From: Oscillospiraceae bacterium
GTDB taxonomy: Bacteria; Bacillota; Clostridia; Oscillospirales; Ruminococcaceae
NCBI GenBank assembly: GCA_028692035.1
Contig: JAQUYD010000001.1
Coordinates: 1 to 64,000, forward strand
DNA: 64,000 nucleotides
Direction: 5' to 3'
Below, piece by piece: positions 9,153 through 18,697 of the stretch. The position numbers and the translations under genes are program-made. The notes below the pieces were generated by a model. That model was not told the DNA's origin and searched no databases. It saw nothing but the letters and a program-made list of their open reading frames with translations. Position 1 is the stretch's first letter. Each line of letters begins with the position of its first letter.

Positions 9153-10370
9153 TTACTGGGGCAAATCCGCTAAAAACGCGTCGTGAATCGCCGCTACCGC
9201 GCGGGTGGAATTTTTCCGTTCGATCAAGACTGAAATTTTAATTTCGCTGGTAGAAATCATCTGGATATTGATCCCTGCATCCATCAACGCCTCAAACATT
9301 TTCGCCGCCACACCGGGATTGCTCTGCATCCCCGCCCCGACGACCGATACCTTGGAAATATCTTCCGCCCGCTCAATGGATTGGTAGCGCAGTATATCCT
9401 TTAGGGACTCTACCGCTTTGACCGCTTCCTCCACGTTTCCTTTGGAAACGGTAAAACTGATATCTTTACTGTCGTTCCGGCCGATGGATTGGAGGATGAT
9501 GTCAACGTCAATTTTTTTAGAGGCCAGCGTAGAAAACAGACGGAACGCAACACCGGGGCTATCCGGTACGCCGACGACCGAAATCCGGGCCACATCGTTA
9601 TCTCTTGCCACACCTTTGATCAACATTTTTTCCACGTCTGTTGCCTCCTTTACCTTGGTTCCTGGTTTCCGCTCCAAACTGGAAACCACCTCAAGGTTTA
9701 CATTGTATTTTTTTGCCATCTCTACTGAACGGTTATGTAACACATTTGCACCCAGACTAGCCAGTTCCAGCATTTCGTCGTAGGTGATCTCATCCAATTT
9801 TTTTGCATTTGGCACAATACGGGGATCGGCGGTATAAACGCCGTCTACATCCGTAAAAATCTGGCACAAATCCGCATGGAACGCCGCTGCCAAAGCCACC
9901 GCGCTAGTGTCGGATCCGCCGCGGCCCAGTGTTGTGATGTTATCATAGCGGTTCATGCCCTGAAATCCCGCGACAATCACAATATTGTGCTTTCCGATTT
10001 CGTTTTCCACCCGCTCTTTTTCAATGCGGCGGATACGCGCCTTGCCATAATTGGAATCGGTAACGAACCCCGCCTGCGGACCGGTCAGAGAAATAACCGG
10101 ATATCCCAGCTTCTCAATCGCCATAGCCAGCAGCGCGATGGAAATTTGTTCTCCGGTGGAAAGCAGCATATCCATTTCCCGTTTGGATGGCGCGGGATTG
10201 ATCTGGGCCGCCTTTGCGATCAGATCATCTGTAGTATCCCCCTGAGCGGACACCACTACGATTACGTCATTTCCCTGATCATAGGTGTCGGTAATGATAT
10301 GCGCCACATGAAAGACCCGTTCGGCATTCGCAACCGATGATCCACCAAATTTCTGGACGATCAAACTCAT
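9153..10370 (-). CDS. lysC: Aspartate kinase
   Basis: MSLIVQKFGGSSVANAERV, TTLGRGGSDTSAVALAAA, tandem ACT domains. Confidence 0.96.
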   Translation of the reverse strand: MSLIVQKFGGSSVANAERVFHVAHIITDTYDQGNDVIVVVSAQGDTTDDLIAKAAQINPAPSKREMDMLLSTGEQISIALLAMAIEKLGYPVISLTGPQAGFVTDSNYGKARIRRIEKERVENEIGKHNIVIVAGFQGMNRYDNITTLGRGGSDTSAVALAAAFHADLCQIFTDVDGVYTADPRIVPNAKKLDEITYDEMLELASLGANVLHNRSVEMAKKYNVNLEVVSSLERKPGTKVKEATDVEKMLIKGVARDNDVARISVVGVPDSPGVAFRLFSTLASKKIDVDIILQSIGRNDSKDISFTVSKGNVEEAVKAVESLKDILRYQSIERAEDISKVSVVGAGMQSNPGVAAKMFEALMDAGINIQMISTSEIKISVLIERKNSTRAVAAIHDAFLADLPQ

Positions 10371-10382
10371 CTTATGTACCCC

Positions 10383-11276
10383 CTATTCTTCTAAGACACG
10401 AGCGCCTACGTTTGTAACGGACAGCTCATGGATCTGCCACTGTTTTAAGCCCAGCGCATCGCAGCCTATTCGCATCTGCTGGACAAAATCCTTTTTCTCC
10501 TGATTGACAATTGCCATCAAAGTAGAGCCGGCGCCGCTGATATACACGGCATAAGCGCCATATTGATAGGCCAGATCAAACACTTCATGCGCGCTGTCAA
10601 TCAAAGACAGGCGATAGGGTTGATGGAGCCTGTCATCACAGGCAACTTTTAAATTATGGTAGCTGCCGGAGTAAAGGGACACCGACATCAGCGCCGCTCG
10701 CGACAGGTTAAACACGGCGTCTTTGTGCGAAACGTCCCGCGGCAGGGCTTGCCGGGCAAAAGAAGTTTTCAGTTCAAAATTAGGGATAATCGCCACAAAC
10801 CTCAAATCTTGCGCAATCGCCTGCTTGACATAATAAACCTTGCCCTTTTCCAGCACCGCCGTGACCAACCCGCCCAGCAGCGCCGGGGTGGAATTGTCCG
10901 GATGCCCCTCCAATGTGGCGGCGATATTGACCAGCTCGCGCTGGCATAGGGGGTTGCCCAACAGCTGGTTAGCGCCTACGATGCCGCCTACAATACAAGC
11001 GGACGAACTACCCAATCCGCGGGCCATTGGAATCCGGTTGGTCTGGCGGATTCTCATGCCTTGCAAGGGCTTTCCGCATAGATCATAAATGTATTTTACG
11101 CTTTGGTATACAAGATTGCTTTCATCCAGTGGAATCGGAATAGCGTCCATCGCCTGGATATCCACCTGATCCCATTCTTCCATTTCAATATCATTGTACA
11201 TTGTCACCGCCAATCCCAGCGAATCAAACCCCGAGCCAAGATTGGCGCTGGTTGCAGGAATCTGCACTTTTATCAT
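10383..11276 (-). CDS. thrB: Homoserine kinase
   Basis: MIKVQIPATSANLGSGFDSLG, PMARGLGSSSACIVGGIVGAN (GHMP kinase). Confidence 0.95.
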   Translation of the reverse strand: MIKVQIPATSANLGSGFDSLGLAVTMYNDIEMEEWDQVDIQAMDAIPIPLDESNLVYQSVKYIYDLCGKPLQGMRIRQTNRIPMARGLGSSSACIVGGIVGANQLLGNPLCQRELVNIAATLEGHPDNSTPALLGGLVTAVLEKGKVYYVKQAIAQDLRFVAIIPNFELKTSFARQALPRDVSHKDAVFNLSRAALMSVSLYSGSYHNLKVACDDRLHQPYRLSLIDSAHEVFDLAYQYGAYAVYISGAGSTLMAIVNQEKKDFVQQMRIGCDALGLKQWQIHELSVTNVGARVLEE

Positions 11277-11298
11277 ATGTTGTTTCCCCTTCCCCCGT

Positions 11299-12528
11299 TC
11301 ATCCAAGTAAACGGATTTTCCCCAAAAGCTCCGCCTTTCCGGCCAGCTTTTTCTCGGCGGATTCGGCCTGTGATTCCGGCATAACGCCGGTCAAAAAGGC
11401 CACTTCCCCCGTCGGCTGTCCTTGGCGGGACAAAACGGTCACCGTTCCCCAAAGCGCCTCGATTTGCTCTTTGGAAATCGGGCCCTGCAGCCGGTAATAA
11501 AAAGCGTTCCTGTAGGCTGAAGCATCCGCTACCGTATCCGCCGCCGAATCTTCCCAGATTAAGGACTGGCTGGTGCTGGGCGATTTGGCAATGTGTACGA
11601 CATCGGCTACCACCGCCGACGCCGTCGGCAATTTGCCAGCCCCTTTGCCGTAAAACATTACTTCGCCGGTCTCATCCCCTTTGATCAGCACACTGTTGAA
11701 TACGTCGTCAACGCGGGAAAGCTGGTTTTCTACTGGTACCAAAGCCGGGCTGACCATCACTTGGCTTTTGCCATCCGGCAAGCGTTTGGCCTGTCCGATC
11801 AACTTTACCACATATCCGCCGTTCCGGGCATATGCCACATCTTCCAGCGTAATGTTAGAAATGCCCTCGGTGTAGACCTCCTGGGGGTAAACATGCCTTC
11901 CAAATGCAAGCGAAGCCAAAATACAGATTTTTCGACAGGCGTCGATTCCATCTATGTCCGCTGCGGGATTTTTTTCCGCATACCCCAGTTGCTGCGCCAG
12001 AGACAGGGCCGCGTCAAACGTCATCTGTTCTTGGATCATCTTTGTAAGAATAAAATTAGTTGTACCGTTTAAGATGCCATATATCTCGTCAATCCGGTTG
12101 GCCGCAAGACACAGGTGCATCGGGCGGATAATTGGGATCCCGCCGCCGACACTGGCCTCAAAGAAAAAATTGACATTCTTCGCCTTGGCCACCGCCAAAA
12201 GTTCTGCGCCCTTTTCCGCTACCAGTTCTTTGTTGGAGGTGACAACGTTTTTGCCCTTTTCCAAGCAAGCCTTTACAAACTCGTAGGCCGGATGCAGCCC
12301 TCCCATTGCCTCGACCACAATCTGAATGGACTCGTCCTCGGCAATATCGTTAAAATCCTTGGTAAATCGGTCTGCATATGGCGTATCCGGAAATTCGCGT
12401 AGATCCAAAATTTTCGCGCAGTATAGCGCATCCCCTGCTTTTTGTGCCAAGCTTTGTTTTTTCTCCTCTAGAATTTCCGCTACGCCGGAGCCGACAACGC
12501 CATGCCCCATCAATGCGATTTTAATCAT
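11299..12528 (-). CDS. hom: Homoserine dehydrogenase
   Basis: MIKIALMGHGVVGSGVAEIL, TSNKELVAEKG, GILNGTTNFILTKM, C-terminal ACT-like region; GGAGG ribosome-binding site before ATG 12528. Confidence 0.96.
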   Translation of the reverse strand: MIKIALMGHGVVGSGVAEILEEKKQSLAQKAGDALYCAKILDLREFPDTPYADRFTKDFNDIAEDESIQIVVEAMGGLHPAYEFVKACLEKGKNVVTSNKELVAEKGAELLAVAKAKNVNFFFEASVGGGIPIIRPMHLCLAANRIDEIYGILNGTTNFILTKMIQEQMTFDAALSLAQQLGYAEKNPAADIDGIDACRKICILASLAFGRHVYPQEVYTEGISNITLEDVAYARNGGYVVKLIGQAKRLPDGKSQVMVSPALVPVENQLSRVDDVFNSVLIKGDETGEVMFYGKGAGKLPTASAVVADVVHIAKSPSTSQSLIWEDSAADTVADASAYRNAFYYRLQGPISKEQIEALWGTVTVLSRQGQPTGEVAFLTGVMPESQAESAEKKLAGKAELLGKIRLLG

Positions 12529-12553
12529 CTTTGTATCTACCTCCATCTTTTGC

Positions 12554-12997
12554 TCAATGCCCGGACACAACCTTGATGTCCAGTACGCCGGGCAGGTTTT
12601 TCGCTTTCTCCAGCAGCTGCTCCTCGGAACAGTTCAGCTGATCGGTTCGCAGGGAAATCGAAACCGGCGCCACCGAATCCACTGGAATGTTCTGATGGAT
12701 GGTCAGAATATTCCCGCCGCTGCCCGAAATCGCCGCCATCAAAGACGATAGCACCCCTGCCTCGTCTGCCAACGAAGCGGAAATAGTCATCATACTATCG
12801 CTCAGACGAGTATTATACTCATGGATCGAATCTTTGTATTTATAAAAGGCGCTGCGAGAAATCCCAGCAGATCTGGCCGCTTCGGACGCACTTTTTGCCT
12901 TACCCTGCGCCAACAGTTTTTTGGCCAGAATAACTTTGAGATATACATCCGGCAGAATTTGGGAATCAACCAGAAAGTATTTGGGGTGATCCTTCAT
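12554..12997 (-). CDS. ACT-domain regulatory protein (UPF0735/PheB-like)
   Basis: N-terminal HTH-like KSASEAARSAGISRSAFYKYKD followed by an ACT domain; directly upstream of hom. Confidence 0.85.
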   Translation of the reverse strand: MKDHPKYFLVDSQILPDVYLKVILAKKLLAQGKAKSASEAARSAGISRSAFYKYKDSIHEYNTRLSDSMMTISASLADEAGVLSSLMAAISGSGGNILTIHQNIPVDSVAPVSISLRTDQLNCSEEQLLEKAKNLPGVLDIKVVSGH

Positions 12998-13346
12998 ATT
13001 GTCCTCTCCTAAAATACGTTTGTCCTTGAATAAACTACACTATATCAAAAGCTTTCTATTCGCACAATCCGGAATTCTGTAAATTTCGGCAGATTTTCCG
13101 GTAAAAAACCTTGTTTTTTTTAATTGATCCACCATTTTGTCAGATTATCTCCTGATTTCGCTATTTTTTATTGAATAATTACAATTTTTTAAACAGTTTC
13201 TTTTAAATTTCATCTTAAATTCCCTGATCCTTTTTCATTTTGTCAAACTTTTTCTGGTATAAACGGAAAAAGGAACCGCAAATTAATAAAAGCGTTTGTT
13301 TTTTCAGAAAAGACAATGGAAAACGAATAAGCGATGGAGGGCCGCT

Positions 13347-14417
13347 ATGAATGCAAACCGGAAACAAGAGTTCCTTTTGACCGCCGCATTTTGGACTGTC
13401 GTCCTATTGCTCTCCTATTTTGGCGTCAAACTGCTGTTTTATTTATTCTGGCCCTTTTTGGCCGGACTGTTTCTGGCGTTCTTGCTGCATCCGGCGGTAA
13501 ATTGGATCAGCCGGTTTTCTTGTGCCAAAAAAAGCTTTTGGTCTGTGGCTGTCCTGCTGCTTCTATATCTGATAATAGGGATCTCCCTGTGGTTATTATG
13601 CGGCTTGGCCTTCACCGGCATCCAAAATCTAGTCGACTTTCTTCCGCGGTTTTACGCCGATCAGATTGAGCCGTTTTTGCTGCGCTTGTTTGATCAAATT
13701 TCTGTGCCCAACGCGCGCGCCGGCTCATCGGCAAAGATATTCGGCGAATGGCTGCCCCAAATTCAAAAGACGCTACTAGAGTATTCCGGTAAGGCCCTCT
13801 CTGCTATCAGTGGCTGGATCACCAAAGCGCCGACAGCTTTTACCGCTTTTTTGTTCGCAGTGTTCTCCTCTTTCATGATTTCAATGCAATATCAAAACAT
13901 CACCCTTTGGATCCAGCGCAATACGCCGCGCCCGGTTCACCGGGCGTTACTAGATTTAAAAGAATTTATCTTTTCTACTTTACTGCAACTGCTAAAAGCG
14001 TATGGGGTTTTGTTTCTTATCACTTTTTCTGAACTTTCATTGGGCCTTTGGCTGCTAAAGGTGCCAAACTTTTGGTCTATGGCGCTTTTGGTTGCGGTGG
14101 CGGACGCCCTGCCAATCGTCGGTCCCGGCATCATTTTGGTCCCATGGGCGGCTGCCTGCTGCGCCGATGGCCAGTATTTTCAAGGAATCGGGCTGTTGGC
14201 CCTGTTCGGGGTCGTTGCGCTGATTCGGACAATCATTGAACCCCGAATCATCGGCCGCCAATTCGGTCTGCATCCTTTGGTCACCATCACCGCCATGTAC
14301 GCCGGGGCACAGCTCTGGGGGCTGTGGGGGTTTTTGTTGGCGCCGGTGGCAATTCTTTATCTTTTGCATCTAAAAGAAAAGCAAAACTGGAATTTTTCCC
14401 TAAAAAACTTATTCTAG
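13347..14417 (+). CDS. AI-2E/YtvI-family integral membrane protein
   Basis: FWPFLAGLFLAFLLHPAVNWISR, VADALPIVGPGIILVPWA, PRIIGRQFGLHPLVTITAMYAG. Confidence 0.88.
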   Translation: MNANRKQEFLLTAAFWTVVLLLSYFGVKLLFYLFWPFLAGLFLAFLLHPAVNWISRFSCAKKSFWSVAVLLLLYLIIGISLWLLCGLAFTGIQNLVDFLPRFYADQIEPFLLRLFDQISVPNARAGSSAKIFGEWLPQIQKTLLEYSGKALSAISGWITKAPTAFTAFLFAVFSSFMISMQYQNITLWIQRNTPRPVHRALLDLKEFIFSTLLQLLKAYGVLFLITFSELSLGLWLLKVPNFWSMALLVAVADALPIVGPGIILVPWAAACCADGQYFQGIGLLALFGVVALIRTIIEPRIIGRQFGLHPLVTITAMYAGAQLWGLWGFLLAPVAILYLLHLKEKQNWNFSLKNLF

Positions 14418-14538
14418 CCCCAGAACTGCTTTTTGATCTGTTGGGAGCAAGTTGCCGCCACCCAGCGGTTGACATCCGCGCCGCTTGATTCCAAATCCAC
14501 ATCCGGATATAATAAAGAAAAAACGGGAGCGATGCGTA

Positions 14539-15645
14539 ATGAAGCAAAGCCAGGTGCTCAAGACCTTTTTGGAATATGTTCAAATCTCAAGCGAGAGCCG
14601 GTCTGAACAGGCATTTGCCACTCGGTTGGCAGAGGACCTGCGAAAAATCGGACTGCGGGTGGAAACGGATAAAGCTGGCGTAAAAGCAAATGCCAATACC
14701 GGAAACCTGTACGCTTTCCTCGATGGAGATCCTGCTTTGGAGCCGATTCTTTTCAGCGCCCATATGGATACGGTGCCGCCTGGGAAAAAAATCCAACCGA
14801 TTGTCTGCGACGGGGTAGTGCATAGCAGCGGTGATACGGTTTTGGGGTCTGACGATAAATCCGGCATCGCCGCCATTGTAGAGGCGCTGCATATTGTTGT
14901 CGAACAAAACATTCCGCACCGGCCAGTGGAGGTTGCGTTTACGATTAGCGAGGAGGTTGGCCTATTGGGTGCCAAAGCCTTGGATTACACCCGCTTTTCC
15001 GCCAAAAATGCAATCGTTTTTGATAATGAAGGCGATGTGGGAACCATCGTTAACAAGGCGCCTGGGCACGTTGAAATTTTGGCGACTATCACCGGTAAGG
15101 CGGCCCATGCAGGTGTTGCACCGGAGGAAGGGATCAGCGCGATTGTCGTTGCGGCGGCAGCTGTGAATGGCATGCAGCTTTTGCGGATCGACGAGGAAAC
15201 CACCGCCAACATTGGCACTCTTTGTGCCGCCGGGCCCAATAATATCGTTCCGGAAACGATCCGCTTTTCCGCCGAAGTTCGCAGCCATAACGAACAAAAG
15301 CTCCACCGTCAATGCGATCAAATCGTTGGCTGTCTGCAAGATGCCTGCCATCGATATGGCGCCTGTTTGCAATATACCATTGAACCTTCTTACGCTTCCT
15401 ATTACATTCCGGAAAGTGATCCTCTTATTGAACTGCTGCGTTCTTGTTGTAATGCCATTGGCGCACCTGTTTCCATCTGTTCTACTGGCGGCGGAAGCGA
15501 TGCCAACGTTTTCAACGCCCACGGAATGCATGCCATCGTGGTCGGGACCGGCATGGAAAAAATTCATGGCGTATCCGAGTATATAACGGTCAAAAACCTA
15601 GAGAATACCCAAAAACTTGCTTTAGAATTGATGAAAAAGCAGTAA
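14539..15645 (+). CDS. M20-family peptidase (PepT-like tripeptidase)
   Basis: PILFSAHMDTVPPGKKIQP, VLGSDDKSGIAAIVEAL, TISEEVGLLGAKALD, STGGGSDANVFNAHG. Confidence 0.9.
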   Translation: MKQSQVLKTFLEYVQISSESRSEQAFATRLAEDLRKIGLRVETDKAGVKANANTGNLYAFLDGDPALEPILFSAHMDTVPPGKKIQPIVCDGVVHSSGDTVLGSDDKSGIAAIVEALHIVVEQNIPHRPVEVAFTISEEVGLLGAKALDYTRFSAKNAIVFDNEGDVGTIVNKAPGHVEILATITGKAAHAGVAPEEGISAIVVAAAAVNGMQLLRIDEETTANIGTLCAAGPNNIVPETIRFSAEVRSHNEQKLHRQCDQIVGCLQDACHRYGACLQYTIEPSYASYYIPESDPLIELLRSCCNAIGAPVSICSTGGGSDANVFNAHGMHAIVVGTGMEKIHGVSEYITVKNLENTQKLALELMKKQ

Positions 15646-15663
15646 TGGCACATCAGCCATCAC

Positions 15664-15698
15664 AAAAAGCAGCCGCAATGGAAATGCGGCTGCTTTTT
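15664..15698. terminator. Hairpin, 14-bp perfect arms
   Basis: AAAAAGCAGCCGCA-atggaaa-TGCGGCTGCTTTTT. Confidence 0.85.
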
Positions 15699-15738
15699 TA
15701 TGCCAGGGTTGCAACTCCTTCCTCGAAACCGAAGGCCA

Positions 15739-16617
15739 TTAGAACAAGGGCAGGAAAATGCCATTATAAGTCTTGTCGATGAACTCCTTTATTTCCGGGC
15801 TGGTCAGTGCCTCGGCTAGGGCTTGGATGGCTTCCATCTTTTCATTGTCCTCTTTTACCACCAGCACATTGGCATAAGTATCTGCAATCTCTGATTCCTT
15901 GTCCTCGGTAGCCAGCGCGTTATTGAGATCTAAGCCCGCCTGCAGCGCATAGTTTCCGTTGATGACCGCCATGTCCACATCCTGTAAAGAGCGGGCTAGC
16001 TGGGCGGCAGCCATTTCGGTAATCTGTAGATTCTTTGGGTTTTCTGCGATATCTAAAATCGTAGCGGTGGTGCCAACCCCTTCTTTCAGCGTAATCAATC
16101 CCAAGGATTCCAGCAAAAGCAGTGCCCGCGCTTCGTTGGTGCCGTCGTTGGGGACCGCGACCTGCGCGCCGTCAGCCAACGCATCCAGCGAAGTGGTTTT
16201 CCCGGGGTACAAACCGAACGGTTCATAATGGATGATGGCAACCGGGACTAAGTGGGTGTTGTTTTCCTCGTTGAAGTTTTCCAGATAGGGCCGGTGCTGG
16301 AAAAAATTCGCATCCAGCTCGCCGCTTTCCACATTCAAATTGGGTAGGATATAGTCGTCGAATTCCACAATATCAAGCGTATATCCTTTTTCTTCCAGCA
16401 GCTTGTTTGCCGCTTGAAGGATTTCAGAATGGGGGGTGATACTGGCGCCCACTCGGATCGTGACCAGTTCCCCACTATTTGCCGGCAATCCGGCGCTCGA
16501 ACCCTCTCCAACGTTTTCGCTCCCCGTCGTCGAGGGGGCGGCCGTTCCTCCACAGCCAGACAGGGCGCCTAGGCACAGCAGGAAACTCAAGAGAATTGCA
16601 ATCGTCTTTTTCATCAT
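15739..16617 (-). CDS. metQ: MetQ/NlpA-family methionine-binding lipoprotein
   Basis: Lipobox LGALSGCGG; ITPHSEILQAANKLLEEKGYTLDIVEFDDYILPN, ELDANFFQHRPYL. Confidence 0.93.
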   Translation of the reverse strand: MMKKTIAILLSFLLCLGALSGCGGTAAPSTTGSENVGEGSSAGLPANSGELVTIRVGASITPHSEILQAANKLLEEKGYTLDIVEFDDYILPNLNVESGELDANFFQHRPYLENFNEENNTHLVPVAIIHYEPFGLYPGKTTSLDALADGAQVAVPNDGTNEARALLLLESLGLITLKEGVGTTATILDIAENPKNLQITEMAAAQLARSLQDVDMAVINGNYALQAGLDLNNALATEDKESEIADTYANVLVVKEDNEKMEAIQALAEALTSPEIKEFIDKTYNGIFLPLF

Positions 16618-16671
16618 TTTTTCCTCCTAATAATCAAATTCTATCAAACCGCGCTGCGGTAAGAAATAAAT

Positions 16672-17334
16672 TTAATGGGACCGCTTATCCCCTTTGGCCG
16701 CAATGCGCATTCCGATTTCCTGGAACACCTGTACGATGACCACCAAGAGCAGCACCGTCACCAGCATCACATCGCTTTGATAACGATAAAACCCATAATT
16801 AATCGAAATGGTACCCAGTCCGCCGCCGCCTACAAACCCGGACATCGCGGAATATCCCAAAATTGTGGTTGTTGCGATGGCAGCGTTGAGGATCAGAGAA
16901 GGTCGCGCTTCTGGCAACAGGACTTTCGTCACAATCTGCCAAGGGCTCGCCCCCATCGACTGGGCCGCCTCAATCACACCATGATCCACCTCTTTTAAAG
17001 AGGCTTCTACCATTCTGGCCACAAAGGGGGCCGATGCCAGCACCAAAGGCACGATCGTAGCCGTGCTGCCCACCGATGTCCCCACCAAAAAACGGGTAAA
17101 CGGGATAACGGCGATCAAAAGGATCAAAAACGGAACAGAGCGGACGAAATTGACCACAAATCCCAGCAACCGATTGAAAAATCCCATCGGACAGATACCA
17201 TTTTTATCGGTGACAACAAGCAAAAGGCCCAATGGAAGCCCCAGTACATAGGCCAGAAGGGCGGACACAATCGTCATGTACAGCGTTTCCCAAATCCCCT
17301 GCGCCAGCAGACGTACCATATCTGGATTAAACAT
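16672..17334 (-). CDS. metI: Methionine ABC transporter permease MetI
   Basis: MFNPDMVRLLAQGIWETLYMTIVSALLAYVLGLPLGLLL, NFVRSVPFLILLIAVIPFTRFLVGTS. ORF track extends upstream; ATG 17334 overlaps the metN end. Confidence 0.93.
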   Translation of the reverse strand: MFNPDMVRLLAQGIWETLYMTIVSALLAYVLGLPLGLLLVVTDKNGICPMGFFNRLLGFVVNFVRSVPFLILLIAVIPFTRFLVGTSVGSTATIVPLVLASAPFVARMVEASLKEVDHGVIEAAQSMGASPWQIVTKVLLPEARPSLILNAAIATTTILGYSAMSGFVGGGGLGTISINYGFYRYQSDVMLVTVLLLVVIVQVFQEIGMRIAAKGDKRSH

Positions 17335-18334
17335 TGACGGATTCCTCCTTAAATGGGATGTTTTGGCTTGTGAGGTAAGCGTATATTTTCCGTTTGGCGC
17401 TCTCATCATCCGGCAGCTGGAGCAGCATCTGGCCGTATGCCTGCCCGTCGATATTCTTCGTATCGGCGAACAGGATATTAACCGCCGTACCGCAAGCCAA
17501 AACCATGTTGGAAACGACCGGCTCAAAAGACGAATTTCCATCAAACACAATGCGCAGGCACTCCCCTTTATGGAAGCTGGCCTCTCTTCTTCCCTGTGGG
17601 TAGATCAGCTGTTTCGCAATTTCGGACTGGGGGTTCACAAAGATATCCTCTACTTTCCCACATTCTGCCACACGGCTGTGATCCAGGATCGCCACCCGCT
17701 GGCAGACAGCCTCGATCACCCCCATTTCATGGGTAATGATGACGATGGTAACCCCTAACTTGCGGTTGATTTCCTGCAACAGCGCCAGGATTGACCGGGT
17801 CGTTGTGGGGTCCAGCGCGCTGGTCGCCTCATCGCACAACAGCACTTTTGGATTGGTCGCCAGCGCGCGGGCGATGGCGATGCGCTGCTTCTGCCCACCG
17901 GATAACTGGGAAGGATAAGCGTGTTTTTTATCCGCGATGCCAACCAGTTCCAGCATTTCTTCCGCCCGTGCAAGGCTCTCTTTTTTTGGTATACCTGCGA
18001 TTTCCAGCGGGAAACAGACGTTTTGCAGCGCGTTCCGTTGTAAAAGCAGATTGAATCCCTGGAAGATCATGCTAATGGACTGCCTTGCCTTGCGCAGCTC
18101 TTTCTCATTCATGGCGCCTAGCTCTTTTCCATCAAAAACCACCGTGCCGTCGGTGGGCTTTTCCAAATAGTTCATACATCGGACAAGTGTGCTTTTCCCC
18201 GCTCCGCTGAGCCCGATGATGCCAAAAACCTCCCCTTCCTCCACCGAAAGATCGACTCCCTGCAATGCGACGACCTCATTTTCCTTGGTCGCAAATGTTT
18301 TTCCAAGGCCATTGATTCGGATAATTTCGCCCAT
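17327..18334 (-). CDS. metN: Methionine ABC transporter ATP-binding protein MetN
   Basis: GLSGAGKSTLVRCMNYLEKPT, LSGGQKQRIAIARALATNPKVLLCDEATSALDP, C-terminal NIL domain. Confidence 0.95.
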   Translation of the reverse strand: MGEIIRINGLGKTFATKENEVVALQGVDLSVEEGEVFGIIGLSGAGKSTLVRCMNYLEKPTDGTVVFDGKELGAMNEKELRKARQSISMIFQGFNLLLQRNALQNVCFPLEIAGIPKKESLARAEEMLELVGIADKKHAYPSQLSGGQKQRIAIARALATNPKVLLCDEATSALDPTTTRSILALLQEINRKLGVTIVIITHEMGVIEAVCQRVAILDHSRVAECGKVEDIFVNPQSEIAKQLIYPQGRREASFHKGECLRIVFDGNSSFEPVVSNMVLACGTAVNILFADTKNIDGQAYGQMLLQLPDDESAKRKIYAYLTSQNIPFKEESVNV

Positions 18335-18357
18335 TCTGCTACCCCTTTCTAACAAAC

Positions 18358-18625
18358 AAAAAGCTCCCGTCCTTTTTCAAGGACGAGAGCCAAACGCTTC
18401 GTGTTACCACCTGAATTCACCTGGTTCTCACGAACCAGATCTTTACAAGTACAGACCTTTACCGGTCGATACTCTGACGCTGTCACGGGCGCTCCCGTCG
18501 CAGCCTATGCATAAAACGCAGTCGGTGCGCAGCTCCAAAACCATGTTCAGCAATGCGCTCTGTACTCCTTTTCACCAACCGGAGCTCTCTGCGACATTCT
18601 TCATTGCCTACTCTTCTCTTCAACG
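18358..18625 (-). promoter_or_regulatory. T-box leader upstream of metNIQ (probable Met specifier ATG at 18542-18544)
   Basis: Reverse strand carries AATTCAGGTGGTAACACGAAGCG (T-box motif), then the terminator GCTCTCGTCCTTGAAAAAGGACGGGAGCTTTTT; GAACATGG upstream is the likely specifier loop. Confidence 0.9.
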
Positions 18626-18697
18626 CTTTTTTCTTATGAAATTGTTATTAATATATACAAAACGAATCGGTTTGTCAACCCCCAGCAATCAAATTTT

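Noticed and set aside
13012-13296. AT-rich intergenic region before the YtvI-like gene, considered as a possible origin or ncRNA
   Set aside because: No DnaA-box cluster or stable structured RNA could be recognised by eye; most likely ordinary promoter DNA.
14962-15567. 201-aa minus-strand ORF inside the M20 peptidase gene
   Set aside because: Shadow ORF of a confident CDS.
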